Assembly (NCBI RefSeq): GCF_015159595.1
Contig: NZ_CP063304.1
Location: forward strand, 1,798,001-1,862,000
Direction of reading: 5' to 3'
DNA: 64,000 nt
From: Blautia liquoris
Lineage (GTDB): Bacteria; Bacillota; Clostridia; Lachnospirales; Lachnospiraceae
Shown here: piece after piece, positions 8,885-18,350 of the stretch
Layout: every line of letters starts with the position of its first letter
Position numbering within the stretch: the stretch's first letter is position 1
Notes under the pieces: model-generated
Seen by the model: the letters and a program-made list of their open reading frames with translations, nothing else
Databases searched by the model: none
What the model was told of the DNA's origin: nothing
Program-made: the position numbers and the translations under genes

Positions 8885-10291
8885 TCAAAGATTGTCTGAT
8901 GTCATTTTATGTATCTTCTTCTGATAACGAAAGACCTCATCACAGGCGGTCTTTGATAACACAAGAACACAGATGAGATTTGGAACAGCCATCAGTGCAT
9001 TCATGATATCTGAAAAATCCCAGACAACATCCAGTGTACAAACTGCACCCACAAAGGTTGTAAGGGCATACAAGAAGCGGTATATAATACAGTAATCGGG
9101 CTTTTTAACAAGAAATTCGAAGGCCTTTTCTCCCTGATATTCCCACCCGATAATCGTCGCAAATGCAAACAAAACGATTCCAATGCTCACAAGAGTTCCG
9201 CCCCATCTTCCAAAAGTCGTTGAAAAAGCTGCAATTGTGAGGGCTGCTCCTGTGACCGGGATACCATTTTGATCTGCAATTCCAATAACTCCGGATGCTG
9301 CAAGTGCAAGCCCTGTGACCAGGCAGATGACAACCGTGTCAAAAAAGACTCCTGTCATGCTCACATACCCCTGTCTTACCGGATCATCGGTATTCGCAGC
9401 GGCCGCACTGATTCCGGCAGCTCCAAGACCGGCTTCGTTCGAAAAGACACCCCGTGATACCCCCCAGCGAAGTGACTGCTGCATAGATGCCACAATTGTT
9501 CCACCGGCTCCTCCGGCAATCGCTTTTGGGGAAAATGCCATCTTAATAATCTGAATGATCCCTGCAGGAAGATTTCTGATATTGACAAGTATCACCAAAA
9601 TTGCACCTGCCATGTAGAACACAGCCATGCAGGGTACTACAATCTGGGTGATTTTGGAAATACTTTTAATTCCTCCTAATATTACCAGTATCGTCAGTAT
9701 CGTCACGACCAGTCCGCTTAAAGATTCGGATATTCCAAAGGTTTCCTCAAGTGCCAGAGAGATTGAATTCGACTGAGTCATATTTCCCATGCCAAAAGAT
9801 GCAAGCACGGCAAATAACGCAAATAAAATGCCCAGAATTTTTCCTGCTCTCCTAAAAGGAAAAGCAGTACAAAGTGTGTACATCGGTCCTCCTGAAATCT
9901 CACCTTTTTCATTGACGGTTCTATATTTCACGGAGAGGAGACTTTCTGCAAGTTTCGTCGACAGGCCGATTAATGCCGATATCATCATCCACACCAGCGC
10001 CCCGGGTCCTCCGAGGACCATAGCAGTGGCCACCCCCACGATATTTCCTGTGCCAATCGTGGCGGCAAGTTCCGTCATCAGAGAAGAAAAGGAGGAAATA
10101 TCTCCTTCCTTTTGTTCAGTCTCTTTCTCTTTAAAACTCATCACGCTTTTCAGTGCATATCCCAGGTTTCGTATTGGCAAAAAGCGCATTCTGACCATCA
10201 GATAGATTCCCGTCCCAAGCATCAGAATCAGCATGGGCGGTCCCCATACCAGATCATCGATTCGTCGAAGTAACGCGGCAGCCTGCTCCAT
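8885..10291 (-). CDS. Sodium:alanine/glycine symporter (AGCS family)
   Basis: The 468-residue membrane protein has about 10-11 hydrophobic segments and the AGCS hallmarks: GTGNIVGVATA after the first helices, GGPMYTL, and the SNEAGLGAA signature near the middle. Family members import alanine or glycine with Na+. It is the last gene of the nucleoside salvage cluster, 44 bases after add. Transport of a nucleoside by this family is not established, so the link may be only regulatory. No convincing terminator was seen after it. Confidence 0.92.
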   Translation of the reverse strand: MEQAAALLRRIDDLVWGPPMLILMLGTGIYLMVRMRFLPIRNLGYALKSVMSFKEKETEQKEGDISSFSSLMTELAATIGTGNIVGVATAMVLGGPGALVWMMISALIGLSTKLAESLLSVKYRTVNEKGEISGGPMYTLCTAFPFRRAGKILGILFALFAVLASFGMGNMTQSNSISLALEETFGISESLSGLVVTILTILVILGGIKSISKITQIVVPCMAVFYMAGAILVILVNIRNLPAGIIQIIKMAFSPKAIAGGAGGTIVASMQQSLRWGVSRGVFSNEAGLGAAGISAAAANTDDPVRQGYVSMTGVFFDTVVICLVTGLALAASGVIGIADQNGIPVTGAALTIAAFSTTFGRWGGTLVSIGIVLFAFATIIGWEYQGEKAFEFLVKKPDYCIIYRFLYALTTFVGAVCTLDVVWDFSDIMNALMAVPNLICVLVLSKTACDEVFRYQKKIHKMTSDNL

Positions 10292-10335
10292 AATTCCCCC
10301 TAAGTTAATATCCTCTTATATGATATACAGGCTTA

Positions 10336-11301
10336 TCACAATATATGATTTAATCTTTCTTTGACTTCATCCGGGGCAAATGCCACTTTCACTGCATTCT
10401 TCTGCATCTCAACAATCTCTTCATCGGTGATACCACAGAATTGCTGAACAAAATCGATTTCTCTTCCAATTGTCGTATTGCTGACGGTGCGATTATCTGT
10501 ATTAAGCGTCACCAGAAGTCCCTGATCTATAAATTCGCGGATAGGATAGTCTTCCTTTCTTCGAACAGCCTTTGTCTGAAGATTGCTGATGGGACACATC
10601 TCAATTCCTGTGCCTAGTTCTTTTAAGACCGCAATATCCACCGGATGACCACGAAGCGCAATCCCATGTCCAATTCTGGCAGCACCACACTGTACGGCTT
10701 CCATGATGTTTTCCAGACTGTTACACTCCCCGGCATGGATGGTAAATGGCATTCCCATCTTTTGAACTTCACCAAACAAAGAAGTAAACTCCCGCATCGG
10801 ATAAGTGGCTTCATCTCCGGCAAGATCAGCTGCGCAGACTCCTTCGCCCAAAAACTCTCTCGCTGTTTTGATCATACGAAGATTCTGGCTGTCACTATGA
10901 TGACGCATGGCACATACGATCAGGCCGTATTCGATGTGAAACTCTTTTCTGCCTCGATCAAGGCCTCTCAAAACAGCTTCAATCACCTGCCGGCAACCTA
11001 CACTCCTGTTCACCGACTGCATGGGGGCCATCCTTACCTCCACATAGATAATGTCATCCATCGACATCTGTCTCATAAAATCATATCCGGCTTCATAAAG
11101 TCCCTCTTCTGTCTGAAGAGCCTGCAGGGGAAGATCAAACTTTTCGAGATACTCCGCCAGACTCCTGCAGTCGTCATCTGCCATCAGATCCTGGTCAGAA
11201 ACTTTTCTCCCGAGAAGTGTTTCGATGCACCCTCTGCTAAGTGACCCGTCAAGATGACAGTGCAATTCAATTTTCGGCAGCCGTTTTATTCTTTCATTCA
11301 T
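10336..11301 (-). CDS. add: Adenosine deaminase
   Basis: The 321-residue enzyme hydrolyses adenosine (or deoxyadenosine) to inosine and ammonia. It has the zinc and catalytic residues of the family: ELHCHLDGSLS near residue 12, HAGE in the middle (catalytic Glu), a GHG motif and the NTDN metal ligand near residue 265. Its start overlaps the punA stop by four bases, showing translational coupling. Its product inosine is the substrate of the neighbouring phosphorylase. Confidence 0.95.
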   Translation of the reverse strand: MNERIKRLPKIELHCHLDGSLSRGCIETLLGRKVSDQDLMADDDCRSLAEYLEKFDLPLQALQTEEGLYEAGYDFMRQMSMDDIIYVEVRMAPMQSVNRSVGCRQVIEAVLRGLDRGRKEFHIEYGLIVCAMRHHSDSQNLRMIKTAREFLGEGVCAADLAGDEATYPMREFTSLFGEVQKMGMPFTIHAGECNSLENIMEAVQCGAARIGHGIALRGHPVDIAVLKELGTGIEMCPISNLQTKAVRRKEDYPIREFIDQGLLVTLNTDNRTVSNTTIGREIDFVQQFCGITDEEIVEMQKNAVKVAFAPDEVKERLNHIL

Positions 11302-12131
11302 ACACAGCCTCCGATCAATTCAATGGTTTCTGTGACAAGTGTCTGAAAGTCATGGCTTACACGGTCGGCAGTCTCCTGCACTTCTTTATGATTCAGACGC
11401 TGATCAGTGATTCCCGCAGCCATGTTTGTGATACAGGATATCCCGCAGACTTTCATGCCCATATGATTGGCAGCTATCGCCTCGCAGACAGTGCTCATAC
11501 CTGCCGCATCAATTCCTAAACGGCCATACATCTTTATCTCCGACGGTGTTTCATAGGCCGGACCGCGGGACTGCACATAAACACCCTGCCTGATGGGAAC
11601 ACCTGTGTCTTCAGATGCTTTAAGAATGAGATTTCTAAGGTTTTTATCATAGATCTCACTCATATCCGGAAACCTTGGACCGAGCTCTTCCAGATTCGAC
11701 CCTGTCAGTGGATTCGGTATAAAGGAGGAAATATGGTCCGTGATCATCATAAGATCTCCCGGAGACATACTTTTATTAATTCCGCCGGCCGCATTCGTCA
11801 ATATAAGAACCCTGGCCCCCAGCATCCCCATAAGTCTGATGGGAAGAACGACATCGCTCATCTCATATCCCTCGTAATAATGAACTCTGCCCTGCATGAT
11901 AACGACGGGGACACCCCTCACGGTTCCGAACAAAAATCTGCCCTGATGTCCGGGAACGGTTGATATCGGGAATCCTTCTATCTCAGAATAGGAAAGAGTC
12001 TGTTCTATCTTCATCTCAGATGCATAATCTCCAAGTCCTGATCCAAGGACCAGTGCCACCTCAGGTTTAAATTTTACTTTCTTTTGGACCACCCGGACAC
12101 AGTCCTTTAATTTTTCATATACAAGATTCAA
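11298..12131 (-). CDS. punA: Purine nucleoside phosphorylase (PNP-I, trimeric type)
   Basis: The 277-residue protein splits inosine or guanosine with phosphate into base and ribose 1-phosphate. Motifs of the trimeric class are ALVLGSGLG (phosphate loop), GHQGRF, YEGY, LTNAAGGIN and the GMSTVCEAIAA segment. The start is a TTG with GAGGTG upstream. It lies between deoB, which converts the ribose 1-phosphate, and add, which supplies inosine. Confidence 0.95.
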   Translation of the reverse strand: MNLVYEKLKDCVRVVQKKVKFKPEVALVLGSGLGDYASEMKIEQTLSYSEIEGFPISTVPGHQGRFLFGTVRGVPVVIMQGRVHYYEGYEMSDVVLPIRLMGMLGARVLILTNAAGGINKSMSPGDLMMITDHISSFIPNPLTGSNLEELGPRFPDMSEIYDKNLRNLILKASEDTGVPIRQGVYVQSRGPAYETPSEIKMYGRLGIDAAGMSTVCEAIAANHMGMKVCGISCITNMAAGITDQRLNHKEVQETADRVSHDFQTLVTETIELIGGCV

Positions 12132-12154
12132 TCGAACTTCACCTCTCTTTCTCC

Positions 12155-13348
12155 TTACTTCAGCCTTTCCAGCATGGATGAGCCAATGGTTCCTTCCGGC
12201 ATCTTTACTTCGAAGTTGTCTGTAATTGTGGCACCGATATCCGCGAACGTGTCTGATTCCGGAAGCCTGCCATAATCTTTCATCGATTTTGAATAAGCCA
12301 GAAACGGCACCTTCTCCCTTGTGTGATCCGTTCCCTTATAGGTTGGATCGTTGCCATGGTCTGCAGTGATTATTAACAGATCATCCTCACATAATTCGCC
12401 TAGAAGAATACCCAGTTTTTCATCAAAGCGCTCAATTTCCTGCGCATAACCGATGGGGTCTCTGCGGTGTCCCCAAAGAGCATCAAAATCCACCAGATTG
12501 ACGAAACACAGTCCTGTAAAATCTTCATGCTTTGCGATATCTATGGTCTGTTCCATCCCATATACTGAGCTTTTGGATTTTAAAGCCTTTGTAATTCCCT
12601 CACCGACGAAGATATCATTGATTTTGCCGATCGAGATCACATCGAAGTCAGCGTCTTTTAAGGCATTCAATGCTGTTTTTCCAAAAGGTTTTACCGCATA
12701 ATCATGGCGGTTGCTGGTTCTCTTGAACTCGCCCTTTTTCTTTCCCACATAGGGTCTTGCAATTACCCGTCCGACTTTCCATTCATCTCTCATGGTGAGT
12801 TTTCGGGCAATTTCACAGCAGCGATATAATTCTTTCAGATCAAAAGTCTCTTCATTTCCGCAAATCTGAAGAACAGAATCCGCCGATGTATAGACGATCA
12901 TGTGACCGGTTGCGATCTCTTCCTCGCCGAGTTCATCCAGAATCTCGGTTCCGCTTGCACTTTTATTTCCAATCACTTTATGCCCTGTCTGTTTCTCCAA
13001 TTCCCGGATCAGTTCCTCTGGAAATCCGTGCTCGGTAAATGTGATAAATGGCTTCTCTGTCTTAAGTCCCATCATCTCCCAGTGTCCGGTCATCGTATCT
13101 TTTCCGTTGCTGGCCTCATTCAGTTTCGTGTAATAACCAAGCGGATGCTCAACAGGTTTCACCTGCACAAGGGGATGCATATTGGCAATTCCCATATTCC
13201 GAAGATTCGGAATGTGAAATTCCTTTACACTTTCAGAGATATGTCCGATGGTATCCGCACCTGCATCGCCAAAATCAGCAGAATCTTTTGCCTCTCCGGC
13301 ACCCATGGAATCTACTACAATTAAAAATATTCTCTTATATTTTTTCAT
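12155..13348 (-). CDS. deoB: Phosphopentomutase
   Basis: The 397-residue alkaline-phosphatase-fold enzyme interconverts ribose (or deoxyribose) 1- and 5-phosphate and feeds nucleoside sugars into central metabolism. The metal-binding sequences are [12 protein letters not shown] at the N-terminus and [18 protein letters not shown] near residue 325. The length is normal for DeoB. It sits between cdd and punA in the salvage operon. Confidence 0.96.
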   Translation of the reverse strand: MKKYKRIFLIVVDSMGAGEAKDSADFGDAGADTIGHISESVKEFHIPNLRNMGIANMHPLVQVKPVEHPLGYYTKLNEASNGKDTMTGHWEMMGLKTEKPFITFTEHGFPEELIRELEKQTGHKVIGNKSASGTEILDELGEEEIATGHMIVYTSADSVLQICGNEETFDLKELYRCCEIARKLTMRDEWKVGRVIARPYVGKKKGEFKRTSNRHDYAVKPFGKTALNALKDADFDVISIGKINDIFVGEGITKALKSKSSVYGMEQTIDIAKHEDFTGLCFVNLVDFDALWGHRRDPIGYAQEIERFDEKLGILLGELCEDDLLIITADHGNDPTYKGTDHTREKVPFLAYSKSMKDYGRLPESDTFADIGATITDNFEVKMPEGTIGSSMLERLK

Positions 13349-13379
13349 ATTATTCCTTTCTTTCCCTTCAGGATTGCAT

Positions 13380-13817
13380 TTACTCTATGCAGCCTGCTCC
13401 AAATCCCATCGGAAGCATCTCTTTTAAGGTAAATATCTGATACTGATCTATATCGGCTGCCAGAATAATCTGAAATTCTTCCGGTTTACAAAATTCCATC
13501 ATCACCTGCCGGCATACACCGCAAGGCGGAGTATACGCAGTCGGCTCTTTGGATCTCCCTCCTATGATACAGATTGCTGTAAAATCTGTCACACCTTCAC
13601 TTACTGCTTTAAAAAAAGCGGTTCTCTCCGCACAATTCGTAGGCGTATAAGCAGCATTCTCAATATTACAGCCCTGATAGATTTTTTGATTTTTGGCAAG
13701 TAGTGCCACTCCCACCTTAAAATCAGAGTATGGGGCATACGCAAAATTTCTGGCCTCTATCGCATTCTTAATGAGTTCCTCGATCCTCAAAGAGGACAGT
13801 TTGTACGTTTCTGTCAT
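13380..13817 (-). CDS. cdd: Cytidine deaminase
   Basis: The 145-residue zinc enzyme converts cytidine or deoxycytidine to uridine or deoxyuridine, which the adjacent uridine phosphorylase then cleaves. It shows the homotetrameric Cdd signature: [16 protein letters not shown] with the catalytic Glu, and PPCGVCRQ with two zinc cysteines. It overlaps the udp stop by four bases. Confidence 0.96.
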   Translation of the reverse strand: MTETYKLSSLRIEELIKNAIEARNFAYAPYSDFKVGVALLAKNQKIYQGCNIENAAYTPTNCAERTAFFKAVSEGVTDFTAICIIGGRSKEPTAYTPPCGVCRQVMMEFCKPEEFQIILAADIDQYQIFTLKEMLPMGFGAGCIE

Positions 13818-14608
13818 ATCTCACCGATCTCCAATCTTCGATCTTCTTTTATAAGATTCCGTATGGCTTCGACAGCTACACGGATTGCCGCGTCGGCATC
13901 GTGTACGATGGGATTGTCGAGATGTGCCTTCTCCCTCTCCTGATTTGCAAGAACCAGGAAAACCGATCCCGCACGTACTTTCAGGTAGCTGGCTACGACG
14001 AAAAGTGCAGCAGATTCCATCTCTGAGGCCTTGCATCCAAGTTTCATCCATGCTTCCCATTTGTTCAAAAGTTCATATCCCACCGGTTTTGTCTTTGGCG
14101 AGTGCTGACCGTAGAAGGAATCCTTGCACTGAACGACCCCTACATGACAATGCGTCCTGAGATCTTTTGCGGCTGCAGCAAGAGCCGTCGTCACATCAAA
14201 ATCGGGAACAGCCGGGAATTCAATTGGAGCATACTCTCTGCTTGTACCTTCCATTCGAATGGCGCCATTTGCAATTACAAGATCACCGCTCTTGACATCG
14301 AGATCCATCCCTCCGCAGGTACCGATACGAATAAAGGTATCGGCACCTGACATCACAAGCTCTTCCATGGCAATTGCCGCAGAAGGTCCGCCAATACCCG
14401 TGGAGGTCACAGAGACCATCTCCCCATCTAGTGTCCCTGTGTAAGTGACGAACTCCCTGCTGTCCGCGACAAGAACCGCATTTTCAAGATATTTTGCAAT
14501 TTTGACACACCGTTTCGGGTCTCCAGGCATAATCACGTATCTTCCGACATCGCCCTTTCCCACCTGAAGATGGTACAACTTTCCTTCCTTTTCCGAATAA
14601 TTAACCAT
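13814..14608 (-). CDS. udp: Uridine phosphorylase
   Basis: The 264-residue protein of the NP-I family cleaves uridine with phosphate to uracil and ribose 1-phosphate. Visible motifs are [10 protein letters not shown] (phosphate loop), [22 protein letters not shown] and the EMESAALF purine/pyrimidine-site segment. I choose the ATG at 14608, which has AAAGGAG upstream; a frame extending to 14650 would run into the terminator of the preceding gene. It is the first gene of udp-cdd-deoB-punA-add-agcS. Confidence 0.93.
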   Translation of the reverse strand: MVNYSEKEGKLYHLQVGKGDVGRYVIMPGDPKRCVKIAKYLENAVLVADSREFVTYTGTLDGEMVSVTSTGIGGPSAAIAMEELVMSGADTFIRIGTCGGMDLDVKSGDLVIANGAIRMEGTSREYAPIEFPAVPDFDVTTALAAAAKDLRTHCHVGVVQCKDSFYGQHSPKTKPVGYELLNKWEAWMKLGCKASEMESAALFVVASYLKVRAGSVFLVLANQEREKAHLDNPIVHDADAAIRVAVEAIRNLIKEDRRLEIGEI

Positions 14609-14632
14609 AGGACCTCTCCTTTCTGAAATTAC

Positions 14633-14669
14633 AAAAAATCTGCAGCCCAAAAGATAAGACTACAGATTT
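14633..14669 (-). terminator. Terminator of the ddh-linked unit
   Basis: Minus-strand AAATCTGTAG and CTGCAGATTT arms around a 14-base loop, followed by TTTTTT. It separates the unrecognised gene (14688-15440) from udp. Confidence 0.8.
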
Positions 14670-14687
14670 CAAATTGCAATATGCGAT

Positions 14688-15440
14688 CTATCTTACCGGA
14701 GGCTCTCCTTTGATAGATCTCACCTCAGCCATCAAACGCTTCGTATCTTCCGGCTCTCCTTTAGCTGCAAGGACAATAGAGCCCTCGGAACCATCTGTGC
14801 CGCCTGCTGCAATACACATGCAGCGGACGTCATACAAAGTCTCAAGTGCAGTGATTTCAGTTACTATAGTCGCTCCCATAACGGGAAGCAGTCCGACCTG
14901 TTCGCCAATCGAATCTTCGGCATGTTGACCGGCAGTAAATTCTACAGCAGCTCGTACATCAGGAACCAGTTTTTCAAGTCCAATCGGAACGATTAACTCA
15001 ACGCCTCGCTGCATAACAGGGCCAAAGGCTGCCCCTATCGTACCTCCCATATCATTTCCCGCCAGTATTGCGGCCAGCCCGGTATGATCGATAGCATTCC
15101 CGCCTTTGATGAAAATATCCCCGGATACAAGCTTGGGAAGATATTCTTTCCAGTGATTCTGCTCGGGCTCCTTTTTTCCCTTCTTTATCACATAAGGAAA
15201 TATTCTCGAAGCCTCATCGCTGGAGGAAAGTTTCCCATCGCGGATCATTCCCAGAGTATAGACACTTTTCTTTGGAAATGAGCTTCCCAGCAGCTCTTCG
15301 GCGATAAAGGCATTCGTCGTACCGCCTGCGAGTATAATCGTGTTGTTTTTCAACGCATGCTGAACCGATGGAAGTGCCTTTACTCCCCTTGCAATCAGCC
15401 TTTTTGACTCACTCGGTGTGAGTGTCACTTCAACTGTCAT
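14688..15440 (-). CDS. Uncharacterised conserved-looking protein downstream of ddh
   Basis: I do not recognise this 250-residue protein. It is soluble, without signal peptide or membrane segment. Gly-rich stretches ILAGGTTNAFIAEEL (about residues 36-50), IFIKGGNAIDHTGLAAILAG and GGTIGAAFGPVMQRG suggest a nucleotide- or phosphate-binding alpha/beta fold, but no catalytic pattern is clear. A late segment, CIAAGGTDGSEGSIVLAA, is also Gly-rich. It starts 15 bases after ddh with AAGGAGG and shares its transcript. A role linked to diaminopimelate or amino acid metabolism is only a guess from position. Confidence 0.75.
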   Translation of the reverse strand: MTVEVTLTPSESKRLIARGVKALPSVQHALKNNTIILAGGTTNAFIAEELLGSSFPKKSVYTLGMIRDGKLSSSDEASRIFPYVIKKGKKEPEQNHWKEYLPKLVSGDIFIKGGNAIDHTGLAAILAGNDMGGTIGAAFGPVMQRGVELIVPIGLEKLVPDVRAAVEFTAGQHAEDSIGEQVGLLPVMGATIVTEITALETLYDVRCMCIAAGGTDGSEGSIVLAAKGEPEDTKRLMAEVRSIKGEPPVR

Positions 15441-15455
15441 GGTTTTTGTCCCTCC

Positions 15456-16442
15456 TTACAAAAGCTGTTTTCTAATCTCCTCAGGTGATTTTGCAGATAA
15501 CAGTGCAGGTGCAATATCGAATACAGTTCTGGCACCAGACTCACCTTTTTTCGCCAGACGGTAAGCCGCCCTTGCATAGCAGACCAGGATACTCGATGTG
15601 AATTCCGGATTTGATTCCAGCTTTAAGGAATATTCCATCATCTCTTTATGGTTATCCTTTCCGGTTTCCCCGCTTCGGATGACAAATCCGCCATGCGGCA
15701 TCTTGCTGTGCTTCTCTTTTAACTCTTCTTCCGTGATAAACTGAACCGTAGTGTCATATTCTGCAAAATAATTTGGCATGTTCTTGATCGTATCTTCAAT
15801 CTCTTTTAAATCAGCGCCTTCTTCTGCTGCGACAAAACACTCACGCCGATGCATCTGTCTTGCCGTAAATTTCGGACCACTTCCGCTTCTCACTTCCTCT
15901 ACTGCCTCGTCCACCGGTACGGTGTATTGAATTGCATTTTTTACGTGTGGAATTCTCCGGATTGCATCCGAATGGCCCTGACTTACGCCCTTACCCCAGA
16001 AGGTATACGTGTCTCCCTGCGGAAGAAATGAATCACCAAAAAGTCGATTTAAAGAGAACATTCCGGGATCCCAGCCAACGGAGATGATTCCGATATGGTT
16101 TCCCCCCTTTGCAGCCTCATCCATATGATTGTAATATTCCGGAATCTTTGCATGCGTATCGAAACTGTCTATGGTATTAAAATATTTGACAATATCCGGT
16201 CCCATCTTCGGAAGATCCGTCGCAGAACCTCCGCAGACGATCATGACATCAATGTCATCTTTCTTCAGATGCAGATCATTCATTGAAAGTACAGAAACAC
16301 CCTCGCTTACTGTGGAAACCGTCTTTGGGTCTCGCCGTGTAAAAACTGCCACAAGCTCCATATCCGCATTTCTCTCTATCGCCTGTTCTACACCTCTGCC
16401 TATATTTCCGTATCCAGCGATACCTATTCTGATTTTTTCCAT
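15456..16442 (-). CDS. ddh: meso-Diaminopimelate D-dehydrogenase
   Basis: The 328-residue NADPH enzyme reductively aminates tetrahydrodipicolinate directly to meso-diaminopimelate for lysine and peptidoglycan synthesis. It has an N-terminal Rossmann motif (GIAGYGNIGRGVE), the substrate-proximal SVGWDPGMFS and GVSQGHSDA segments and a C-terminal FTSSILVCYARAA helix. The length matches known Ddh. It is followed closely by an unrecognised gene that may share its function. Confidence 0.94.
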   Translation of the reverse strand: MEKIRIGIAGYGNIGRGVEQAIERNADMELVAVFTRRDPKTVSTVSEGVSVLSMNDLHLKKDDIDVMIVCGGSATDLPKMGPDIVKYFNTIDSFDTHAKIPEYYNHMDEAAKGGNHIGIISVGWDPGMFSLNRLFGDSFLPQGDTYTFWGKGVSQGHSDAIRRIPHVKNAIQYTVPVDEAVEEVRSGSGPKFTARQMHRRECFVAAEEGADLKEIEDTIKNMPNYFAEYDTTVQFITEEELKEKHSKMPHGGFVIRSGETGKDNHKEMMEYSLKLESNPEFTSSILVCYARAAYRLAKKGESGARTVFDIAPALLSAKSPEEIRKQLL

Positions 16443-16504
16443 AACTGTTTATTCCTTTCGTTTCCTGTCACGTGCGATAGTTTCATCTATTGTAACTATA
16501 GTCA

Positions 16505-16533
16505 ATTATATCGGATTTTCAGGAAAACCGCAA
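16505..16533 (-). promoter_or_regulatory. Promoter of ddh
   Basis: Minus-strand TTGCGG (16528-16533), 17-base spacer, TATAAT (16505-16510), 63 bases before the start codon. Confidence 0.65.
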
Positions 16534-16545
16534 TACCGGTATGGC

Positions 16546-17052
16546 TCAGCGATAGGACTGATATCCATGTTTTAGGATTTTTCTCAGATCTTTTTTGGAC
16601 ATTGTATCCACTCTTTTTTGAAAAGCAGAGTAATTCGTCTCTTTTGCTTCCATGTCATTGATAATTTTGGAGATAATTTCCTTCTGATTCATATGATGTT
16701 TCTCAAAGATATTTCTTGAATAGACGTTGTCTGCATGATAGCCTCTTTTCTCGAGGTCTGCATTCACAGCCACCAGTGATTCCAGCTCCCGGACACCGCC
16801 GGTTACCGCGATAAAGATATAATTGCTTTTATTCATCACCATTCTTGGAATAACATTTCTCAAACTGGGATAATTCTTTTCCTTTTCACTTTCAAAAATA
16901 AAACCAACATTCGGATTGCTTTCATAGATAAAGGTCTGCTGCTGAAAGTCCGATGCTTTTTGTATTGAGATGTTTTCGTGTTCAGCAAGCTTTTCTGCCA
17001 GCGCTGTACAGGCAGGCCTTGCGTCTTCATAATATATCGTACAACCTTCCAT
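16546..17052 (-). CDS. Uncharacterised small alpha/beta (possibly flavodoxin-like) protein
   Basis: The 168-residue soluble protein has an alternating alpha/beta pattern: IYYE...CTALAEKLAEH, a NVGFIFESE strand, NYIFIAVTGGVRELESL, and a helical C-terminus ending KKDLRKILKHGYQSYR. The strand followed by TGG is reminiscent of flavodoxin-like folds, but the canonical FMN phosphate loop (T/S-x-T-G-x-T) is absent, so flavin binding is doubtful. I start at 17052, where AGGAG is eight bases upstream; the ATG at 17058 is too close. It lies between moaA and ddh, both on the same strand, and is set off from moaA by a terminator. Confidence 0.6.
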   Translation of the reverse strand: MEGCTIYYEDARPACTALAEKLAEHENISIQKASDFQQQTFIYESNPNVGFIFESEKEKNYPSLRNVIPRMVMNKSNYIFIAVTGGVRELESLVAVNADLEKRGYHADNVYSRNIFEKHHMNQKEIISKIINDMEAKETNYSAFQKRVDTMSKKDLRKILKHGYQSYR

Positions 17053-17131
17053 AATCATTTCTCCTAATCCATCTGTATTTATTGATCATATCTATCTATA
17101 ATTATAGTCTTTTTCTGGTCAAAGTCAATAA

Positions 17132-17169
17132 AAGATGGCTGAGGTACTATGATACACCTCAACCATCTT
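17132..17169 (-). terminator. Terminator of moaA
   Basis: Fourteen-base arms AAGATGGCTGAGGT / ACCTCAACCATCTT, near perfect, followed by TTTTA on the minus strand. Confidence 0.85.
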
Positions 17170-17181
17170 TCTTCTGAAGGG

Positions 17182-18132
17182 TCAGCCTCCGATTGCATTC
17201 ATATCTCTGGCGGAATCTGAGCGGCTTTCATAAGACAATGTCTTATGGCGGGCAGGTTTGTTGTACATAGCCTGACGCAGTGCTTCTTTTAGTTCTTCCC
17301 CATGAAGTCCCCTGACTAGGATCTCCTCTTTTGAATGAAGACAAGGTTTCAGATGGCCGTCAGCTGTCAGCCGAATGCGGTTACATTCAGTGCAGAAGTG
17401 ATTACTCAAGGGGGAAATCAGTCCAATCTTTCCTTTCGCCCCCCAAAGAGAATACACTCTTGCGACACCGTCTTCTCGGTGAACGGACTTAAGATCCGGG
17501 AGATAATCTGATACGATACTGTCTGACACATATGCTTCTTTACCAAAGGGATGCGTATGTCCGATCGGCATCAACTCGATAAACCGAAGTTCCAGATCAT
17601 ATTTTCTAGTCAGGTCCGCAAGTGCTGGTATCTCGTCGACATTAAATCCGCCCACTAACACGGTATTAATTTTAATCTTCATTCCACACTCAGCTGCCGC
17701 CCGAATGCCATCTAAAGTATCCTGAAGATGACCGCCTCTTGTGATATATCTGAATTTTTCTTCATTCAACGTATCAAGGCTGATATTTACACGCTTTAGG
17801 CCTGCCTCTTTCAAGTCCATTGCAATTGGTGCCAGAAGGGAAGCATTTGTCGTGATTGCAAGGTCTTCCACACCGGGCAGACTGCCAAGTGCACGGATCA
17901 GTGATACAACATTCTTTCTGATTAGCGGTTCGCCACCCGTAACCCGGATCTTTCGGATGCCAAGTTCGGTCGCGGCTTTCGCAATTTCTATAATTTCCTC
18001 ATGGGATAGTATATCCTCGTGGGTAAGTTTGCAGACTCCCTCCTTTGGCATGCAATACATACATCGGTAGTTGCATAAATCAGCGATTGAAATTCTGAGA
18101 TAATCTATCGTTCGTCCAAATTGGTCTTTCAA
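17182..18132 (-). CDS. moaA: GTP 3',8-cyclase (molybdenum cofactor biosynthesis)
   Basis: This radical-SAM enzyme starts pyranopterin synthesis by rearranging GTP. The SAM cluster motif is CNYRCMYC (C20, C24, C27), followed by RVTGGEPL. The second cluster uses CTECNRIRL...GHLKPCL. The protein ends in GG, the tail needed for MoaA activity. A TTG at 18132 has GGGAAAGGA six bases upstream and gives 316 residues, so I prefer it to the ATG at 18165. It supplies the cofactor needed by the two Mo hydroxylase operons here. Other moa genes are outside the window. Confidence 0.92.
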   Translation of the reverse strand: MKDQFGRTIDYLRISIADLCNYRCMYCMPKEGVCKLTHEDILSHEEIIEIAKAATELGIRKIRVTGGEPLIRKNVVSLIRALGSLPGVEDLAITTNASLLAPIAMDLKEAGLKRVNISLDTLNEEKFRYITRGGHLQDTLDGIRAAAECGMKIKINTVLVGGFNVDEIPALADLTRKYDLELRFIELMPIGHTHPFGKEAYVSDSIVSDYLPDLKSVHREDGVARVYSLWGAKGKIGLISPLSNHFCTECNRIRLTADGHLKPCLHSKEEILVRGLHGEELKEALRQAMYNKPARHKTLSYESRSDSARDMNAIGG

Positions 18133-18279
18133 TGGTATTCCTTTCCCGCATGCAAAAACATGCAAATGGATTTCGTAAAACTCAAACTAATTATACCATT
18201 TCGGAACAGTTTTGCAATGTCATCCATCTATCACTCAAGTTATGTCTTTGTTTCATTCCGTATGAATATCTCTTTTTGG

Positions 18280-18308
18280 TTGACAGGATGTTCCCGTAAT
18301 TTTATACT
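18280..18308 (+). promoter_or_regulatory. Promoter of larE
   Basis: Perfect TTGACA (18280-18285), 17-base spacer, TATACT (18303-18308), 42 bases before the start codon. Confidence 0.85.
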
Positions 18309-18350
18309 GTATTATATCAAAAATATATAGCACACACAAGGAGATATCAG

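Noticed and set aside
17138-17157. TATGATACA at the moaA terminator as another end of the structured repeat
   Set aside because: It lies in the loop of a terminator and no other part of the repeat is present.
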